The position numbers were made by a program, and so were the translations under genes. 64,000 bases of DNA from Oscillospiraceae bacterium (GTDB lineage Bacteria > Bacillota > Clostridia > Saccharofermentanales > Saccharofermentanaceae). Positions 8,877-18,380 of this stretch are shown here, piece after piece. The notes below the pieces were generated by a model. That model saw only the letters and a list, made by a program, of their open reading frames with translations. It was not told the origin of the DNA and searched no databases. The DNA lies in contig SVIZ01000006.1 in NCBI GenBank assembly GCA_015069205.1, positions 124,001-188,000 of the forward strand. The letters run 5' to 3'. Position 1 is the first letter of the stretch; each line of letters begins with the position of its first letter.

Positions 8877-9799
8877 CAGTTAAGGAAGCAGTTTACAAGG
8901 ATAGCCTTGTGAGCGTGGAGTCTGTTCTCAGCCTCATCGAAAACAACGCTCTGAGGTCCGTCGATAACGTCTTCAGTAACTTCATAACCTCTGTAAGCAG
9001 GGAGGCAATGCATGAAGATTGCATCCTTGTGAGCTACGCCCATAAGCTTGGAGTTAACCTGATAGTTCTTGAAGATCTCAACTCTCTTGGCCTTCTCGGC
9101 TTCCTGGCCCATTGATGTCCATGTATCAGTGTAGATAACGTCAGCGCCTTCGGCAGCTTCGAAAGGATCTTCTGTCATGACGATCTTTGAACCCGTTACC
9201 TTTGCATCTTCCTTTGCTTCGTTTACATACTTGTCAGGGCATGTGTAGTCTTTGGGGCTTGCAACGGAGATATCCATTCCAGCCTTTGCGCAAGCATGGA
9301 GAAGGGAATTGGCCATGTTGTTGCCGTCACCGAGATAAGCCATCTTGAGACCCTTGAGTTTACCTTTGTGCTCCTTGATCGTAAGGAGGTCAGCTAATAC
9401 CTGTGTAGGATGCTGGTCGTCTGTAAGTCCGTTGATTACGGGAACCTTGCCATATTTAGCGAGGTCCTCGACATCCTGGTGGCTGAATGTTCTGATCATG
9501 ATGCCGTCAACCATTCCGGAAAGAACGTTTGCCGTATCGTAGATAGTCTCGCCTCTGCCGATCTGGATGTCGTTGTTGCTCAAAAAGAGTGCCTGGCCTC
9601 CGAGTTGATACATGCCGACTTCGAAAGATACTCTTGTTCTTGTGGATGACTTTGTAAAGATCATGGCAAGTGACTTACCTTTAAGAAGGTGGTGCTCAAT
9701 GCCTGCTTTTGTCTTAGCCTTAAGATCGATCGCCGTATCGAGAAGATAATCAAGATCTTCAAAGCTTACGTCTCTGTGGAAATCTATATAATGCTTCAT
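8876..9799 (-). CDS. argF: Ornithine carbamoyltransferase
   Basis: 307 aa; FTKSSTRTRVSFEVGMYQLGG (STRT), HPTQVLADLLTI, MHCLPAYRGYEV. Confidence 0.97.
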   Translation of the reverse strand: MKHYIDFHRDVSFEDLDYLLDTAIDLKAKTKAGIEHHLLKGKSLAMIFTKSSTRTRVSFEVGMYQLGGQALFLSNNDIQIGRGETIYDTANVLSGMVDGIMIRTFSHQDVEDLAKYGKVPVINGLTDDQHPTQVLADLLTIKEHKGKLKGLKMAYLGDGNNMANSLLHACAKAGMDISVASPKDYTCPDKYVNEAKEDAKVTGSKIVMTEDPFEAAEGADVIYTDTWTSMGQEAEKAKRVEIFKNYQVNSKLMGVAHKDAIFMHCLPAYRGYEVTEDVIDGPQSVVFDEAENRLHAHKAILVNCFLN

Positions 9800-9823
9800 T
9801 TTTCTAATGTCTCCTTATTCTCT

Positions 9824-11182
9824 TTATTCGTCGTCAGGTGTGGCGTCTTTGGGTGTTGTAAGTCCTGCTGCATCAAGCTTGTCGATCTTTGCACTTCCGA
9901 TGCTTGCAGCTGATTCCTTGACCTGCTTCTTCGTGGGGAGCGCGTCCTTGATCCTTCCGAAAACATTCTTGGGACCTGCAGTGTTCTTCAAGATCTTGTC
10001 CAATGCTTTGACGAACTGGTTTGCCTGGGCCTTTGTGATGATGAGCGGAGGGGCAAGTCTGATTGTTGATTTTCCGATAGCGCTTACGAGGATGCCCATC
10101 GTGAAGAGCTGCTCACGCATACCCTGCGCGGTGATCGTATCGTCGAATTCGATACCGATGAGAAGGCCCTTGCCTCTTACCGAACGGATGCAGTTGTACT
10201 TTGATCTGAGCTTGTTAAGCTTCTCGAAAAGTTCTGCGCTTACATCCTGAACATTATCAATGATGCCTTCCTGTTCGATCGTTTCCATTACGGCATTACC
10301 TGCTGCGCAAGCGAGAGGATTGCCGCCGAATGTTGAGCCGTGGTCACCGGGTTTAAAGCCTGTAGCGATCTCGTTTGTTGTGAGCATCGCGCCGATCGGA
10401 ACTCCGCCGCCAAGACCCTTTGCGAGAGTCATGATGTCAGGTACTACACCGTATGTCTGGTAGCAGAAGAGCTTGCCTGAACGGCCGATACCTGTCTGGA
10501 CTTCATCGAAGATGAGGATGATGCCCTTTTCAGAGCAGAGCTTTCTTACTTCCTTAATGTATTCAAGGTCAGCCGGATGAACGCCGCTCTCACCCTGGAT
10601 GAGCTCGAGCATGATCGCTGCAGTCTTGGGATTAACAGCTTCGATCAGTGCGTCGATATCGTTATAAGGTACGTGAACAAAGCCCGGAACGTTAGGCTCG
10701 AAAGGCCTTGAGAACTTCTCCTGGCCTGTAGCTGCAATAGTTCCCATCGTTCTTCCGTGGAAGCTCATGTTTGCAGTGATGATCTCGTATTTATTTACAT
10801 CCTTATAGTAGAAGTAACTTCTTGCGAGCTTGATTGCTGCTTCGTTAGCTTCAGCACCGGAGTTGCAGAAGAATACCTTGTCTGCAAAGCTTGCGCGGCA
10901 TAGTCTGTATGCGAGTTCTGACTTCTCCGGAATATAGTAGTAGTTACAAGCGTGAATGATGCTCTTTGCCTGTGAGCAGATAGCTGAAGTAAGCTTCGGA
11001 TGCGCATATCCGAGGCAGTTTACGGCGATGCCGCCGATCATGTCCAGATATTTTTTTCCTTCGGTATCGTAAAGATAGCATCCCTTGCCTTTTACGAAAG
11101 CAACAGGGAGGAGGTTAAATACCTGAAGACAATAATTCTTATCAAAATCCTGAATCAGAGCGAGATCATTTTCTATACTCAT
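9824..11182 (-). CDS. argD: Acetylornithine aminotransferase (class III PLP aminotransferase) with C-terminal extension
   Basis: 452 aa; [31 protein letters not shown] type motif, [15 protein letters not shown]; in the arg cluster. Confidence 0.95.
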   Translation of the reverse strand: MSIENDLALIQDFDKNYCLQVFNLLPVAFVKGKGCYLYDTEGKKYLDMIGGIAVNCLGYAHPKLTSAICSQAKSIIHACNYYYIPEKSELAYRLCRASFADKVFFCNSGAEANEAAIKLARSYFYYKDVNKYEIITANMSFHGRTMGTIAATGQEKFSRPFEPNVPGFVHVPYNDIDALIEAVNPKTAAIMLELIQGESGVHPADLEYIKEVRKLCSEKGIILIFDEVQTGIGRSGKLFCYQTYGVVPDIMTLAKGLGGGVPIGAMLTTNEIATGFKPGDHGSTFGGNPLACAAGNAVMETIEQEGIIDNVQDVSAELFEKLNKLRSKYNCIRSVRGKGLLIGIEFDDTITAQGMREQLFTMGILVSAIGKSTIRLAPPLIITKAQANQFVKALDKILKNTAGPKNVFGRIKDALPTKKQVKESAASIGSAKIDKLDAAGLTTPKDATPDDE

Positions 11183-12110
11183 AATGTTCTTTTTTCTCCT
11201 TTACGATCATTGTGCCGATGCCGTTCTTTGTAAATGTTTCAAGAATAATAGAATGAGGGATCCTTCCATCTATTATGTGGGCTCTGTCGACACCTCGCAA
11301 TACCGTATCAAGACAGCCTTCGATCTTCGGGATCATGCCGCCTTTGATAATGCCCTCCTCAACGAGATCTTTGATATCATTCTGATCCAGAACGGGAATG
11401 ATATAGTCCGAACCGTCTTCAAGTTTCTTCAATACGCCGCCGACGTCGGTAAGCGTGATGAGCTTTGAAGCGCCCAATGCAACAGCTACCTCTGCTGCGA
11501 CTGTATCTGCGTTGATATTGTAGCTCTCGCCGTCTTTTCCGACGCCGATAGGTGCGATGACGGGGATATACTCGTCGTTTGCAAGCATGGAGATGACCTT
11601 GGTGTTGATCTTCTTGATCTTGCCTACATAACCGATATCAATGCTGTTGCCTTCGGCATCTTCTGTCATTTTCTCTGCTTCGATGAGGTTGCCGTCGATA
11701 CCTGAAATACCGATAGCTTTAGCGCCCTTGCCGCAAAGAGTTGAGACGATGTCCTTATTTGTCTTACCGATGAGGACCATCTGGGCATAACCCATGGTCT
11801 CTTCGTCTGTATATCTCAAGCCGTTTACGAAGTGGGATTCCTTATTAACCTTATTAAGCATGTCGCTGATGTCAGGTCCGCCGCCGTGAACGATTACGGG
11901 ATTGATGCCGATATACTTGAGAAGAGTGATATCGTCCATGACAGACTGCTTCAGTTCTTCGTTGATCATGGCATTTCCGCCGTACTTGATGACGAATGTC
12001 TGGCCTCTCATCTTCCTGATGTAAGGAAGAGATTCGATAAGGATCGATGCCCTGTCTACGTTATTCTTCATGTCGCCCGTGATTACGGGATTTTCTTTCT
12101 GTCCTGCCAT
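11166..12110 (-). CDS. argB: Acetylglutamate kinase
   Basis: 314 aa; [39 protein letters not shown]. Confidence 0.97.
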   Translation of the reverse strand: MAGQKENPVITGDMKNNVDRASILIESLPYIRKMRGQTFVIKYGGNAMINEELKQSVMDDITLLKYIGINPVIVHGGGPDISDMLNKVNKESHFVNGLRYTDEETMGYAQMVLIGKTNKDIVSTLCGKGAKAIGISGIDGNLIEAEKMTEDAEGNSIDIGYVGKIKKINTKVISMLANDEYIPVIAPIGVGKDGESYNINADTVAAEVAVALGASKLITLTDVGGVLKKLEDGSDYIIPVLDQNDIKDLVEEGIIKGGMIPKIEGCLDTVLRGVDRAHIIDGRIPHSIILETFTKNGIGTMIVKEKKEHYEYRK

Positions 12111-12112
12111 GA

Positions 12113-13189
12113 TCAGATACCTCTTACGATATTCTTAAGTCCGGAAGTCTCTTCGAATCCGAACATTACGTTTGCTGCCTGTATTGCCTGAAGAGCTGCG
12201 CCCTTGCCGAGATTGTCCTGTGCCGTGAAGAGCTTGATGATTCCTGTCTCGGGATCGAAAACTCCGTTTACGTCAATGTAGTTTGAACAAGCTACTGCCT
12301 TAACGTCCGGCAGTTCCTTTCCGGAAAGCACTCTTACGAATGTCTCGTCTTTATAAAATTCCTTATATATAGCGTTGATCTTCTCTGAAGAAATATCACT
12401 GAATTCCTTTGAAGGCTTTGCATAGACCGTAGCGAGCATTCCGCGCTTGAAGGGTGCTAAGTGGGGAGTAAAGGTTACAGTTACGTCACCCGGATTTTTT
12501 CCTGCAAGGAAAGAGCACTGCTCGGAAATCTCTGTTGTGTGGCGGTGTCCCACAGCGCCGTAAGGCTTGAATGACTCATCAACTTCGCAAAAGGCATATG
12601 CGAGATCTGATTTTCTTCCCGCGCCGCTTACGCCTGATGTTGCATCGATGATGATCGAGTTTTCTTCAATAAGGTGAGCCTTAAGGAAGGGGGCAAGCGC
12701 GATAAGTGAACATGTCGGATAACAACCGGGATTTGCTACGAGATTAGCTGTCTTGAGCTGCTCTCTGTAGAATTCGGGAAGTCCGTATACTGCGTTCTGC
12801 AAAAGTTCCGGATTGGGATGTGTAAGCTTATAAGACTTCTCGTATGTTGCAAGATCCTTATATCTGAAGTCACCGCTGTGGTCGATTACCTTTACGCCTT
12901 CAGCAAGGAGCTCGGGAACGATCTTAGCTGATACTCCGTGGGGAAGAGCAGTGATAACGAGATCGGAATCCTTTGCTACTTCGGCATAGGGGAGATCTTC
13001 ACAAAGATTATCTACGATTCCCCTGAATTCGGGATAGATATCAGAATAAGGCTTGCCTGCAAAAGTCTGGCTTGTAAGATGGCGGAATCTGAAGTAAGGG
13101 TGGTTTGCAAAACCTCGTACGAGTTCTGCACCTACATATCCTGTTGAACCAATGATAGATACGTACTTTACAGCTTCTTCAGTTGCCAT
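12113..13189 (-). CDS. argC: N-acetyl-gamma-glutamyl-phosphate reductase
   Basis: Start re-assigned to ATG at 13189 ([26 protein letters not shown]) behind [22 protein letters not shown] active-site motif. Confidence 0.96.
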   Translation of the reverse strand: MATEEAVKYVSIIGSTGYVGAELVRGFANHPYFRFRHLTSQTFAGKPYSDIYPEFRGIVDNLCEDLPYAEVAKDSDLVITALPHGVSAKIVPELLAEGVKVIDHSGDFRYKDLATYEKSYKLTHPNPELLQNAVYGLPEFYREQLKTANLVANPGCYPTCSLIALAPFLKAHLIEENSIIIDATSGVSGAGRKSDLAYAFCEVDESFKPYGAVGHRHTTEISEQCSFLAGKNPGDVTVTFTPHLAPFKRGMLATVYAKPSKEFSDISSEKINAIYKEFYKDETFVRVLSGKELPDVKAVACSNYIDVNGVFDPETGIIKLFTAQDNLGKGAALQAIQAANVMFGFEETSGLKNIVRGI

Positions 13190-13241
13190 GTTAAATTCCT
13201 CCGTAAGAGTGAGATTCCCCACCCTGATGTGTGATTTATGC

Positions 13242-13282
13242 AATATAATGCATAAATATTCAAAAGTCAACATAAATATGCA
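13242..13282 (-). promoter_or_regulatory. argC operon promoter overlapped by tandem ARG-box-like operators
   Basis: Minus strand: TTGACT (13265-13270), 17-bp spacer, TATATT (13242-13247). TGAATATTTATGCA at 13249-13262 matches TGNATWWWWATNCA exactly; a second 12/14 match at 13269-13282. Confidence 0.75.
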
Positions 13283-13661
13283 TAATTTACTACATATATT
13301 ATTGAGGGGATCTAACACGCATAATATCGCTAATATCCCGGTCATGTGCTTCCGGGGGTCTTTTAGTAATAAAAAAGTAATATTATTTTTTTGGATTTTC
13401 ATCACAAAAAGGTATATTGCACAATATAACAAAAGTCCGAAAATGCTTTATTTTGCTTGTTTTGCCTCTTTTTCTTGTACAACACTCACAAAATAGTTTA
13501 AGGGTATTTGATATATTTACCAAGCAAGGCAAATTACTATCCCAAATTCCCAAAACATTTTTTGGGAAATGTGTCATATAGTAATGAAAATTACGTTTTG
13601 ATACTATTCTCGTAGTTATCAAGCCCAGATGTATGGGCACAATTTTGGAGGTTTGAAGAAT

Positions 13662-14777
13662 ATGGCAAGTTTATCTTTCCAGCATGTTTACAAAAAGTAT
13701 GAGGGCGGCGTTGTTGCTGTATCAGATTTTAATCTTGACGTAGCAGATAAGGAATTCGTTATCCTCGTAGGTCCTTCAGGATGCGGTAAGTCTACAACAC
13801 TTCGTATGCTCGCTGGTCTTGAAGATATTTCAGAAGGTGAAATTTATATCGACGATCGTTGTGTAAACGACGTTCTTCCTAAGGACAGAGACATCGCAAT
13901 GGTTTTCCAGAACTACGCTCTCTATCCTCATATGTCAGTTCGCGACAACATGGCTTTCGCTCTTAAGCTCAGAAAGATGCCTAAGGACGAGATCAACCGC
14001 CGTGTACAGGAAGCAGCTAAGATCCTTGAGATCGAGCACTTGCTTGACAGAAAGCCTAAGGCTCTCTCCGGTGGTCAGCGTCAGAGAGTTGCTCTCGGCC
14101 GTGCTATCGTTCGTGACCCTAAGGTCTTCCTCATGGACGAGCCTCTCTCAAACCTCGACGCTAAGCTCCGTGTACAGATGCGTGTTGAGATCACAAAGCT
14201 TCACCACAGACTTAAGACAACATTCGTTTACGTTACACACGACCAGACAGAGGCTATGACCATGGGTACCAGAATCGTAGTTATGAAGGATGGTTTCATT
14301 CAGCAGGTTGACTCTCCTACGGAGCTCTATGACAACCCGGTTAACACATTCGTTGCAGGATTCATCGGAATGCCTCCTATGAACTTTATCAATGCTGTTA
14401 TCAACGTTGAGGGTTCTGACGTATTCGTTTCTTTCGAGAACGTTACAATCAAGCTCCCTGAGAGATATGCAGTTGAAGAAGTTATGGATCGTGACGGTCA
14501 GGAAGTTATCTTCGGTGTAAGACCTGAGGCAATCACAGACGATATTACATACGTTACTGATCACCCTGAGTCTGCATTCACAGCTGACGTAGACGTCGTC
14601 GAAATGCTCGGTGCTGAGACATATCTCTACGTTACAGTTAACGGATCACTCCCGCTCACATGCCGTGTTGACCCTACAACTTCACAGTCTGCAGTTGGTC
14701 AGGTTGTTGACCTCGCAGTTGACTCTAACCGTATCCACCTCTTCGATAAGGATACAGAGCAGAGCATCATTTCTTAA
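13662..14777 (+). CDS. msmX: Carbohydrate ABC transporter ATP-binding protein, MsmX/UgpC type
   Basis: Start at ATG 13662 behind GGAGG; GPSGCGKSTTLRMLAGLE, LSGGQRQRVALGRAIVRDPKVFLMDEPLSNLDAKLR, VYVTHDQTEAMTMGTRIVVM, C-terminal TOBE region. Confidence 0.92.
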   Translation: MASLSFQHVYKKYEGGVVAVSDFNLDVADKEFVILVGPSGCGKSTTLRMLAGLEDISEGEIYIDDRCVNDVLPKDRDIAMVFQNYALYPHMSVRDNMAFALKLRKMPKDEINRRVQEAAKILEIEHLLDRKPKALSGGQRQRVALGRAIVRDPKVFLMDEPLSNLDAKLRVQMRVEITKLHHRLKTTFVYVTHDQTEAMTMGTRIVVMKDGFIQQVDSPTELYDNPVNTFVAGFIGMPPMNFINAVINVEGSDVFVSFENVTIKLPERYAVEEVMDRDGQEVIFGVRPEAITDDITYVTDHPESAFTADVDVVEMLGAETYLYVTVNGSLPLTCRVDPTTSQSAVGQVVDLAVDSNRIHLFDKDTEQSIIS

Positions 14778-14803
14778 TCTTAATAATTCGAGAACCTCAA
14801 TTA

Positions 14804-14844
14804 GAGGCCGTGACTCTTGTAAAAGAGCTCACGGCCTCTTTTAT
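14804..14844 (+). terminator. Rho-independent terminator after the ABC ATPase
   Basis: GAGGCCGTGA ... TCACGGCCTC followed by TTTT. Confidence 0.85.
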
Positions 14845-14956
14845 GTGGCAAAAAAGAGACAAAAACGGGCGTTTGCTTGCACCTTTTTGAGAATAATAAT
14901 ATTATTTAGAGTAGCGTTTTAGGCGTTCTTATTGATTTCTAAAAGAGGTAGAAGCA

Positions 14957-16063
14957 ATGGAAGAGATTAAGAAATGTATGCGTCAGGTAAAAACAATTAT
15001 TTCCGCTAACTGCGGCGTAATTGATACGGCGGGCAAGATCCTTGCTGCTACGAATGAGATTGGTGAAGAAGAGACAGATCCTTCCTTCAGAGCAGTCGTA
15101 TCTTCCGATAATCTTTTCGCTTCCACAGCAGACAGAACATACCTCAAGGTGTTCATCGGCGAACAGCTCAAGTACATCCTTTACATTGAGAGCACGGATC
15201 CGGATTCAAAGGTAACACTCCAGCTCATCGCAGAGTGGATGAAGACTTTGGTCAAGGAAAAGGGTACTGATGCCGAGAAGGCGATCTTTATCCGTAATGT
15301 ATTGCTCGATAACGAGATCAGAAGCGAAGTGCCTATGATCGCAAGAGGCTATAAGATCGACTGCAACGATCCGAGACTCGTTCTCGTAGTTAGAACTACT
15401 GCAGAGCAGAGTGCAGAAGCATTTGAGATCCTGCAGAACCTTTATACAGATTCAGATGTTGCTACTGTCATCTCCATGGATGATACAACGGCAATCGTTA
15501 TCATTGACGCTCTTGAATCACAGGTCAGCGAAGATACAAGAGACAGCTTTATCGAAGAGACTGCACAGTCCGTACTGGCATGCCTCACATCCGAAGGCTG
15601 CAAGGCAAAGGTCGCTGTAGGTTCTGTCGTAGGTTCGTTCATGGATATAAGCAAGTCTTACTCTGATGCCATGACGGCACTTAAGGTAAGCAAGATCTTT
15701 GACGGTGAATCTGACCTTTCAAGATATGACAAGTTAGGTCTCGGAAGGCTTATTTATCAGCTTCCTAAGCCCCTCTGCGAAATGTTCATCAGAGAGGTTT
15801 TCCCCAACGAGGCATTCAAGCAGCTCGACGAAGAAACAAGAACAACGATCGATACTTTCTTTGCCAACGACTTGAACGGTTCCGAGACTTCAAGAGAATT
15901 GTTCGTACACAGAAACACTCTCGTGTACAGACTTGAGAAGGTAAAGACCAAGACAGGCCTCGATCTCAGAAAATTTGATGATGCGGTACTCTTTAAGATG
16001 GCGACAATGGTAAGGACCTATATCGATTATCTTAACGATACCAATGACAACAAGATCAGGTAA
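14957..16063 (+). CDS. PucR/CdaR-family transcriptional regulator
   Basis: 368 aa; C-terminal HTH_30-like segment SRELFVHRNTLVYRLEKVKTKTGLDLRKFDDAVLFKMATMV. Confidence 0.85.
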   Translation: MEEIKKCMRQVKTIISANCGVIDTAGKILAATNEIGEEETDPSFRAVVSSDNLFASTADRTYLKVFIGEQLKYILYIESTDPDSKVTLQLIAEWMKTLVKEKGTDAEKAIFIRNVLLDNEIRSEVPMIARGYKIDCNDPRLVLVVRTTAEQSAEAFEILQNLYTDSDVATVISMDDTTAIVIIDALESQVSEDTRDSFIEETAQSVLACLTSEGCKAKVAVGSVVGSFMDISKSYSDAMTALKVSKIFDGESDLSRYDKLGLGRLIYQLPKPLCEMFIREVFPNEAFKQLDEETRTTIDTFFANDLNGSETSRELFVHRNTLVYRLEKVKTKTGLDLRKFDDAVLFKMATMVRTYIDYLNDTNDNKIR

Positions 16064-16068
16064 CTAAT

Positions 16069-17475
16069 TTGATAGATTTTATTGACGTTGAGAAAACATA
16101 CAAGTCGGGAGTTGAGGCTCTCAAGGGTGTCAGCTTCACGATCGAAGACGGTGAATTCGTCTTCATAATAGGCAAATCAGGTTCAGGTAAGTCGACTCTT
16201 CTCAAGTGCATTACATGCGAAGAGACCCCGACTTCAGGTAAAGTCACTATCGACAACTTTGACATCTCACATATGAGCCGTGCGCTCGTACCTGTTTTGC
16301 GCCGTAAGATCGGCATGATTTATCAGGATTTCCGTTTGATCGAGACCAAGACGGTCGCAGAGAATGTTGCATTCGCAGGCGAGATCATCGGTGTTCCCAA
16401 GCAGAGTCTCATGAATACAGTCCAGATCTGCCTCTCGGTAGTAGGACTCAAAGATAAAGCTGACTGTTATCCTCAGGAACTTTCCGGTGGTGAGCAGCAA
16501 CGAGTTGCCATTGCAAGAGCGATGGTAAACAACCCCAGCCTTATAGTCGCTGACGAGCCTACGGGAAACCTTGACCCTGAGACATCCGAGGCGATAATGG
16601 CGATGCTCTTAGAGCTCAACCAGAACGGCGGCACCACGATAATCATCTGCACACACGACAGCACGATGGTTGACCGCATGAAACAGAGAGTTATCGAGAT
16701 CGATGACGGTCTTGTCGCAAGAGACGAGAAGCGAAGCGGCTATAAGGGTGAACAGACAGATACAAGTGCATCTGCTCCCCAGACGGCAAGGACCTCACTT
16801 TACGGCGGTTCAAGAAGCGTTGCTTTCGGCGATGACGAAGAATATGGCGATAATTACGATGATCCGGCTTACGGGACTTCTGAAGTAATAGATCATAATG
16901 CCGGTCTTGTTTTTGGAGAAATGGCAGGCGGTGATGTTCAGAAAGCCGTTCCTGCAGAAGAACTTTTCGAGCCTGAAGAAGAAAAGGTAGTTGAGGAAGT
17001 TATTGCTGAAGAAGTAATTCCCGAAGAGGTTATTCCCGAAGTTACGGAAGTATCAGGGCCTGTTATCGAGGAACCGGTATTACAGGAAGAGCCCGTTCAG
17101 GCTGAACCTGAGATAATCGAGATCAACATTCCCGAAAATGACACACCGGTAGCATTCGGAGACGAGGTCATTGAAGCACCTTCAGCTCCGTCCGAACCTG
17201 AAAAGACTCCTGAAAAGACTCCTGTAGCGCCTGTTGCTGCATCTGTCGATGAAGATCCCGACATAACATCTTCTGATGAACTTGCTTTCCCCAACAAGGA
17301 AGCATCTGATGAATCCAGAGAATTCAAGCGTGAACAGAAGCGCAAGGCACGTGAGGAGAAGCTTGCCCAGAAGGAAGCTAAGCGTCAGGAAAAGCTCAAT
17401 AAGAAGAAAAAGGTGAGAGGCACAGGCTTCACACCTGACAGTGACATAGATATTTTCCCGGAGGACGATGAATAA
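16069..17475 (+). CDS. ftsE: Cell division ATP-binding protein FtsE with long acidic/charged C-terminal extension
   Basis: 468 aa, TTG start; IDVEKTYKSGVEALKGVSF, GKSGSGKSTLLKCIT, LSGGEQQRVAIARAMVNNPSLIVADEPTGNLDPET; ftsX follows. Confidence 0.95.
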   Translation: MIDFIDVEKTYKSGVEALKGVSFTIEDGEFVFIIGKSGSGKSTLLKCITCEETPTSGKVTIDNFDISHMSRALVPVLRRKIGMIYQDFRLIETKTVAENVAFAGEIIGVPKQSLMNTVQICLSVVGLKDKADCYPQELSGGEQQRVAIARAMVNNPSLIVADEPTGNLDPETSEAIMAMLLELNQNGGTTIIICTHDSTMVDRMKQRVIEIDDGLVARDEKRSGYKGEQTDTSASAPQTARTSLYGGSRSVAFGDDEEYGDNYDDPAYGTSEVIDHNAGLVFGEMAGGDVQKAVPAEELFEPEEEKVVEEVIAEEVIPEEVIPEVTEVSGPVIEEPVLQEEPVQAEPEIIEINIPENDTPVAFGDEVIEAPSAPSEPEKTPEKTPVAPVAASVDEDPDITSSDELAFPNKEASDESREFKREQKRKAREEKLAQKEAKRQEKLNKKKKVRGTGFTPDSDIDIFPEDDE

Positions 17476-18372
17476 ATGAGCGGCAGAGCATTTATCAATT
17501 CAATCAAGGAAGGCGTCCTCGGAATCATCAGGCATCCGCTCGTTACCATGGCATCGATCACTACCATTATGATGATGCTCATCATTATGGGTGCTTTCTA
17601 TATGTTCTCGGTCAATGCGAGAAGGATCATGACAAAGCTTTCCCAGAGACCGCCTATTGAAGTTTACATGACACTTCAGTGCACGGAAGAGGAAAGACAG
17701 TTTGTTGCACAGCAGCTTACAAACAACCCGGACGTCATTGAATATACGATGTCTTCACCTTTGGAGAACTATGAAGGATTCAAGGAAAACCTCGGTTCTT
17801 CCTCATCTATCCTCGATGACTTCGACTACAACATGTATCTTCCTTACACATTCAGCATCCGTCTTGCAGATCCTTCTGTTGCGGATACGGTATGTGCTGA
17901 AGTTGCAACATATTCAGGCGTATCAAAGGTAGCCCAGGAAAGCAGCGTAATGAACTTCCTTACCAGGGCATCAAGGATCGTAAACATAACTACAGCAGTA
18001 TCGTTTGTGGTCCTTTTCATAATCGCTCTGTTCATCATCTCGAACATGGTCCGAATCTCCGTTTACTCAAGAGCCAGCGAGATCGAGATCATGAAATTCG
18101 TCGGAGCTACAAATAACTACATCAGATTCCCTTATATTACTGAAGGTGCGATCGTAGGTTTGTTCAGTGCTCTTGCTTCATGGGCAATAGTAACTCTCGT
18201 ATATAACCAGGTTTACTCAAGAGCTATGAGATCTATCGATCCGGCAAGCTTTTATGCCCTCGCTACAACAAGATCCATCATGTGGCATGAACTCGTGATC
18301 CTCGTTGTCATGGGACTGATAATCGGTGCCGTCGGAAGCGGCATCTCCGTACGTAAGTACGTCAGGGTCTGA
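17476..18372 (+). CDS. ftsX: Cell division protein FtsX (permease-like)
   Basis: 298 aa; GVLGIIRHPLVTMASITTIMMMLIIMGAF, SEIEIMKFVGATNNYIRFPYITEGAIVG. Confidence 0.95.
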   Translation: MSGRAFINSIKEGVLGIIRHPLVTMASITTIMMMLIIMGAFYMFSVNARRIMTKLSQRPPIEVYMTLQCTEEERQFVAQQLTNNPDVIEYTMSSPLENYEGFKENLGSSSSILDDFDYNMYLPYTFSIRLADPSVADTVCAEVATYSGVSKVAQESSVMNFLTRASRIVNITTAVSFVVLFIIALFIISNMVRISVYSRASEIEIMKFVGATNNYIRFPYITEGAIVGLFSALASWAIVTLVYNQVYSRAMRSIDPASFYALATTRSIMWHELVILVVMGLIIGAVGSGISVRKYVRV

Positions 18373-18380
18373 GGTTTATT

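Noticed and set aside
13190-13432. N-terminal extension of the argC ORF
   Set aside because: The extension covers the promoter/ARG-box region; [20 protein letters not shown] behind GGAGG at 13189 is the natural start.
13190-13661. AT-rich divergent intergenic region considered as a replication origin (minus genes left, plus genes right)
   Set aside because: No DnaA-box cluster found by eye and no dnaA/dnaN adjacent. GC skew was not calculated, so this is left open but unsupported.
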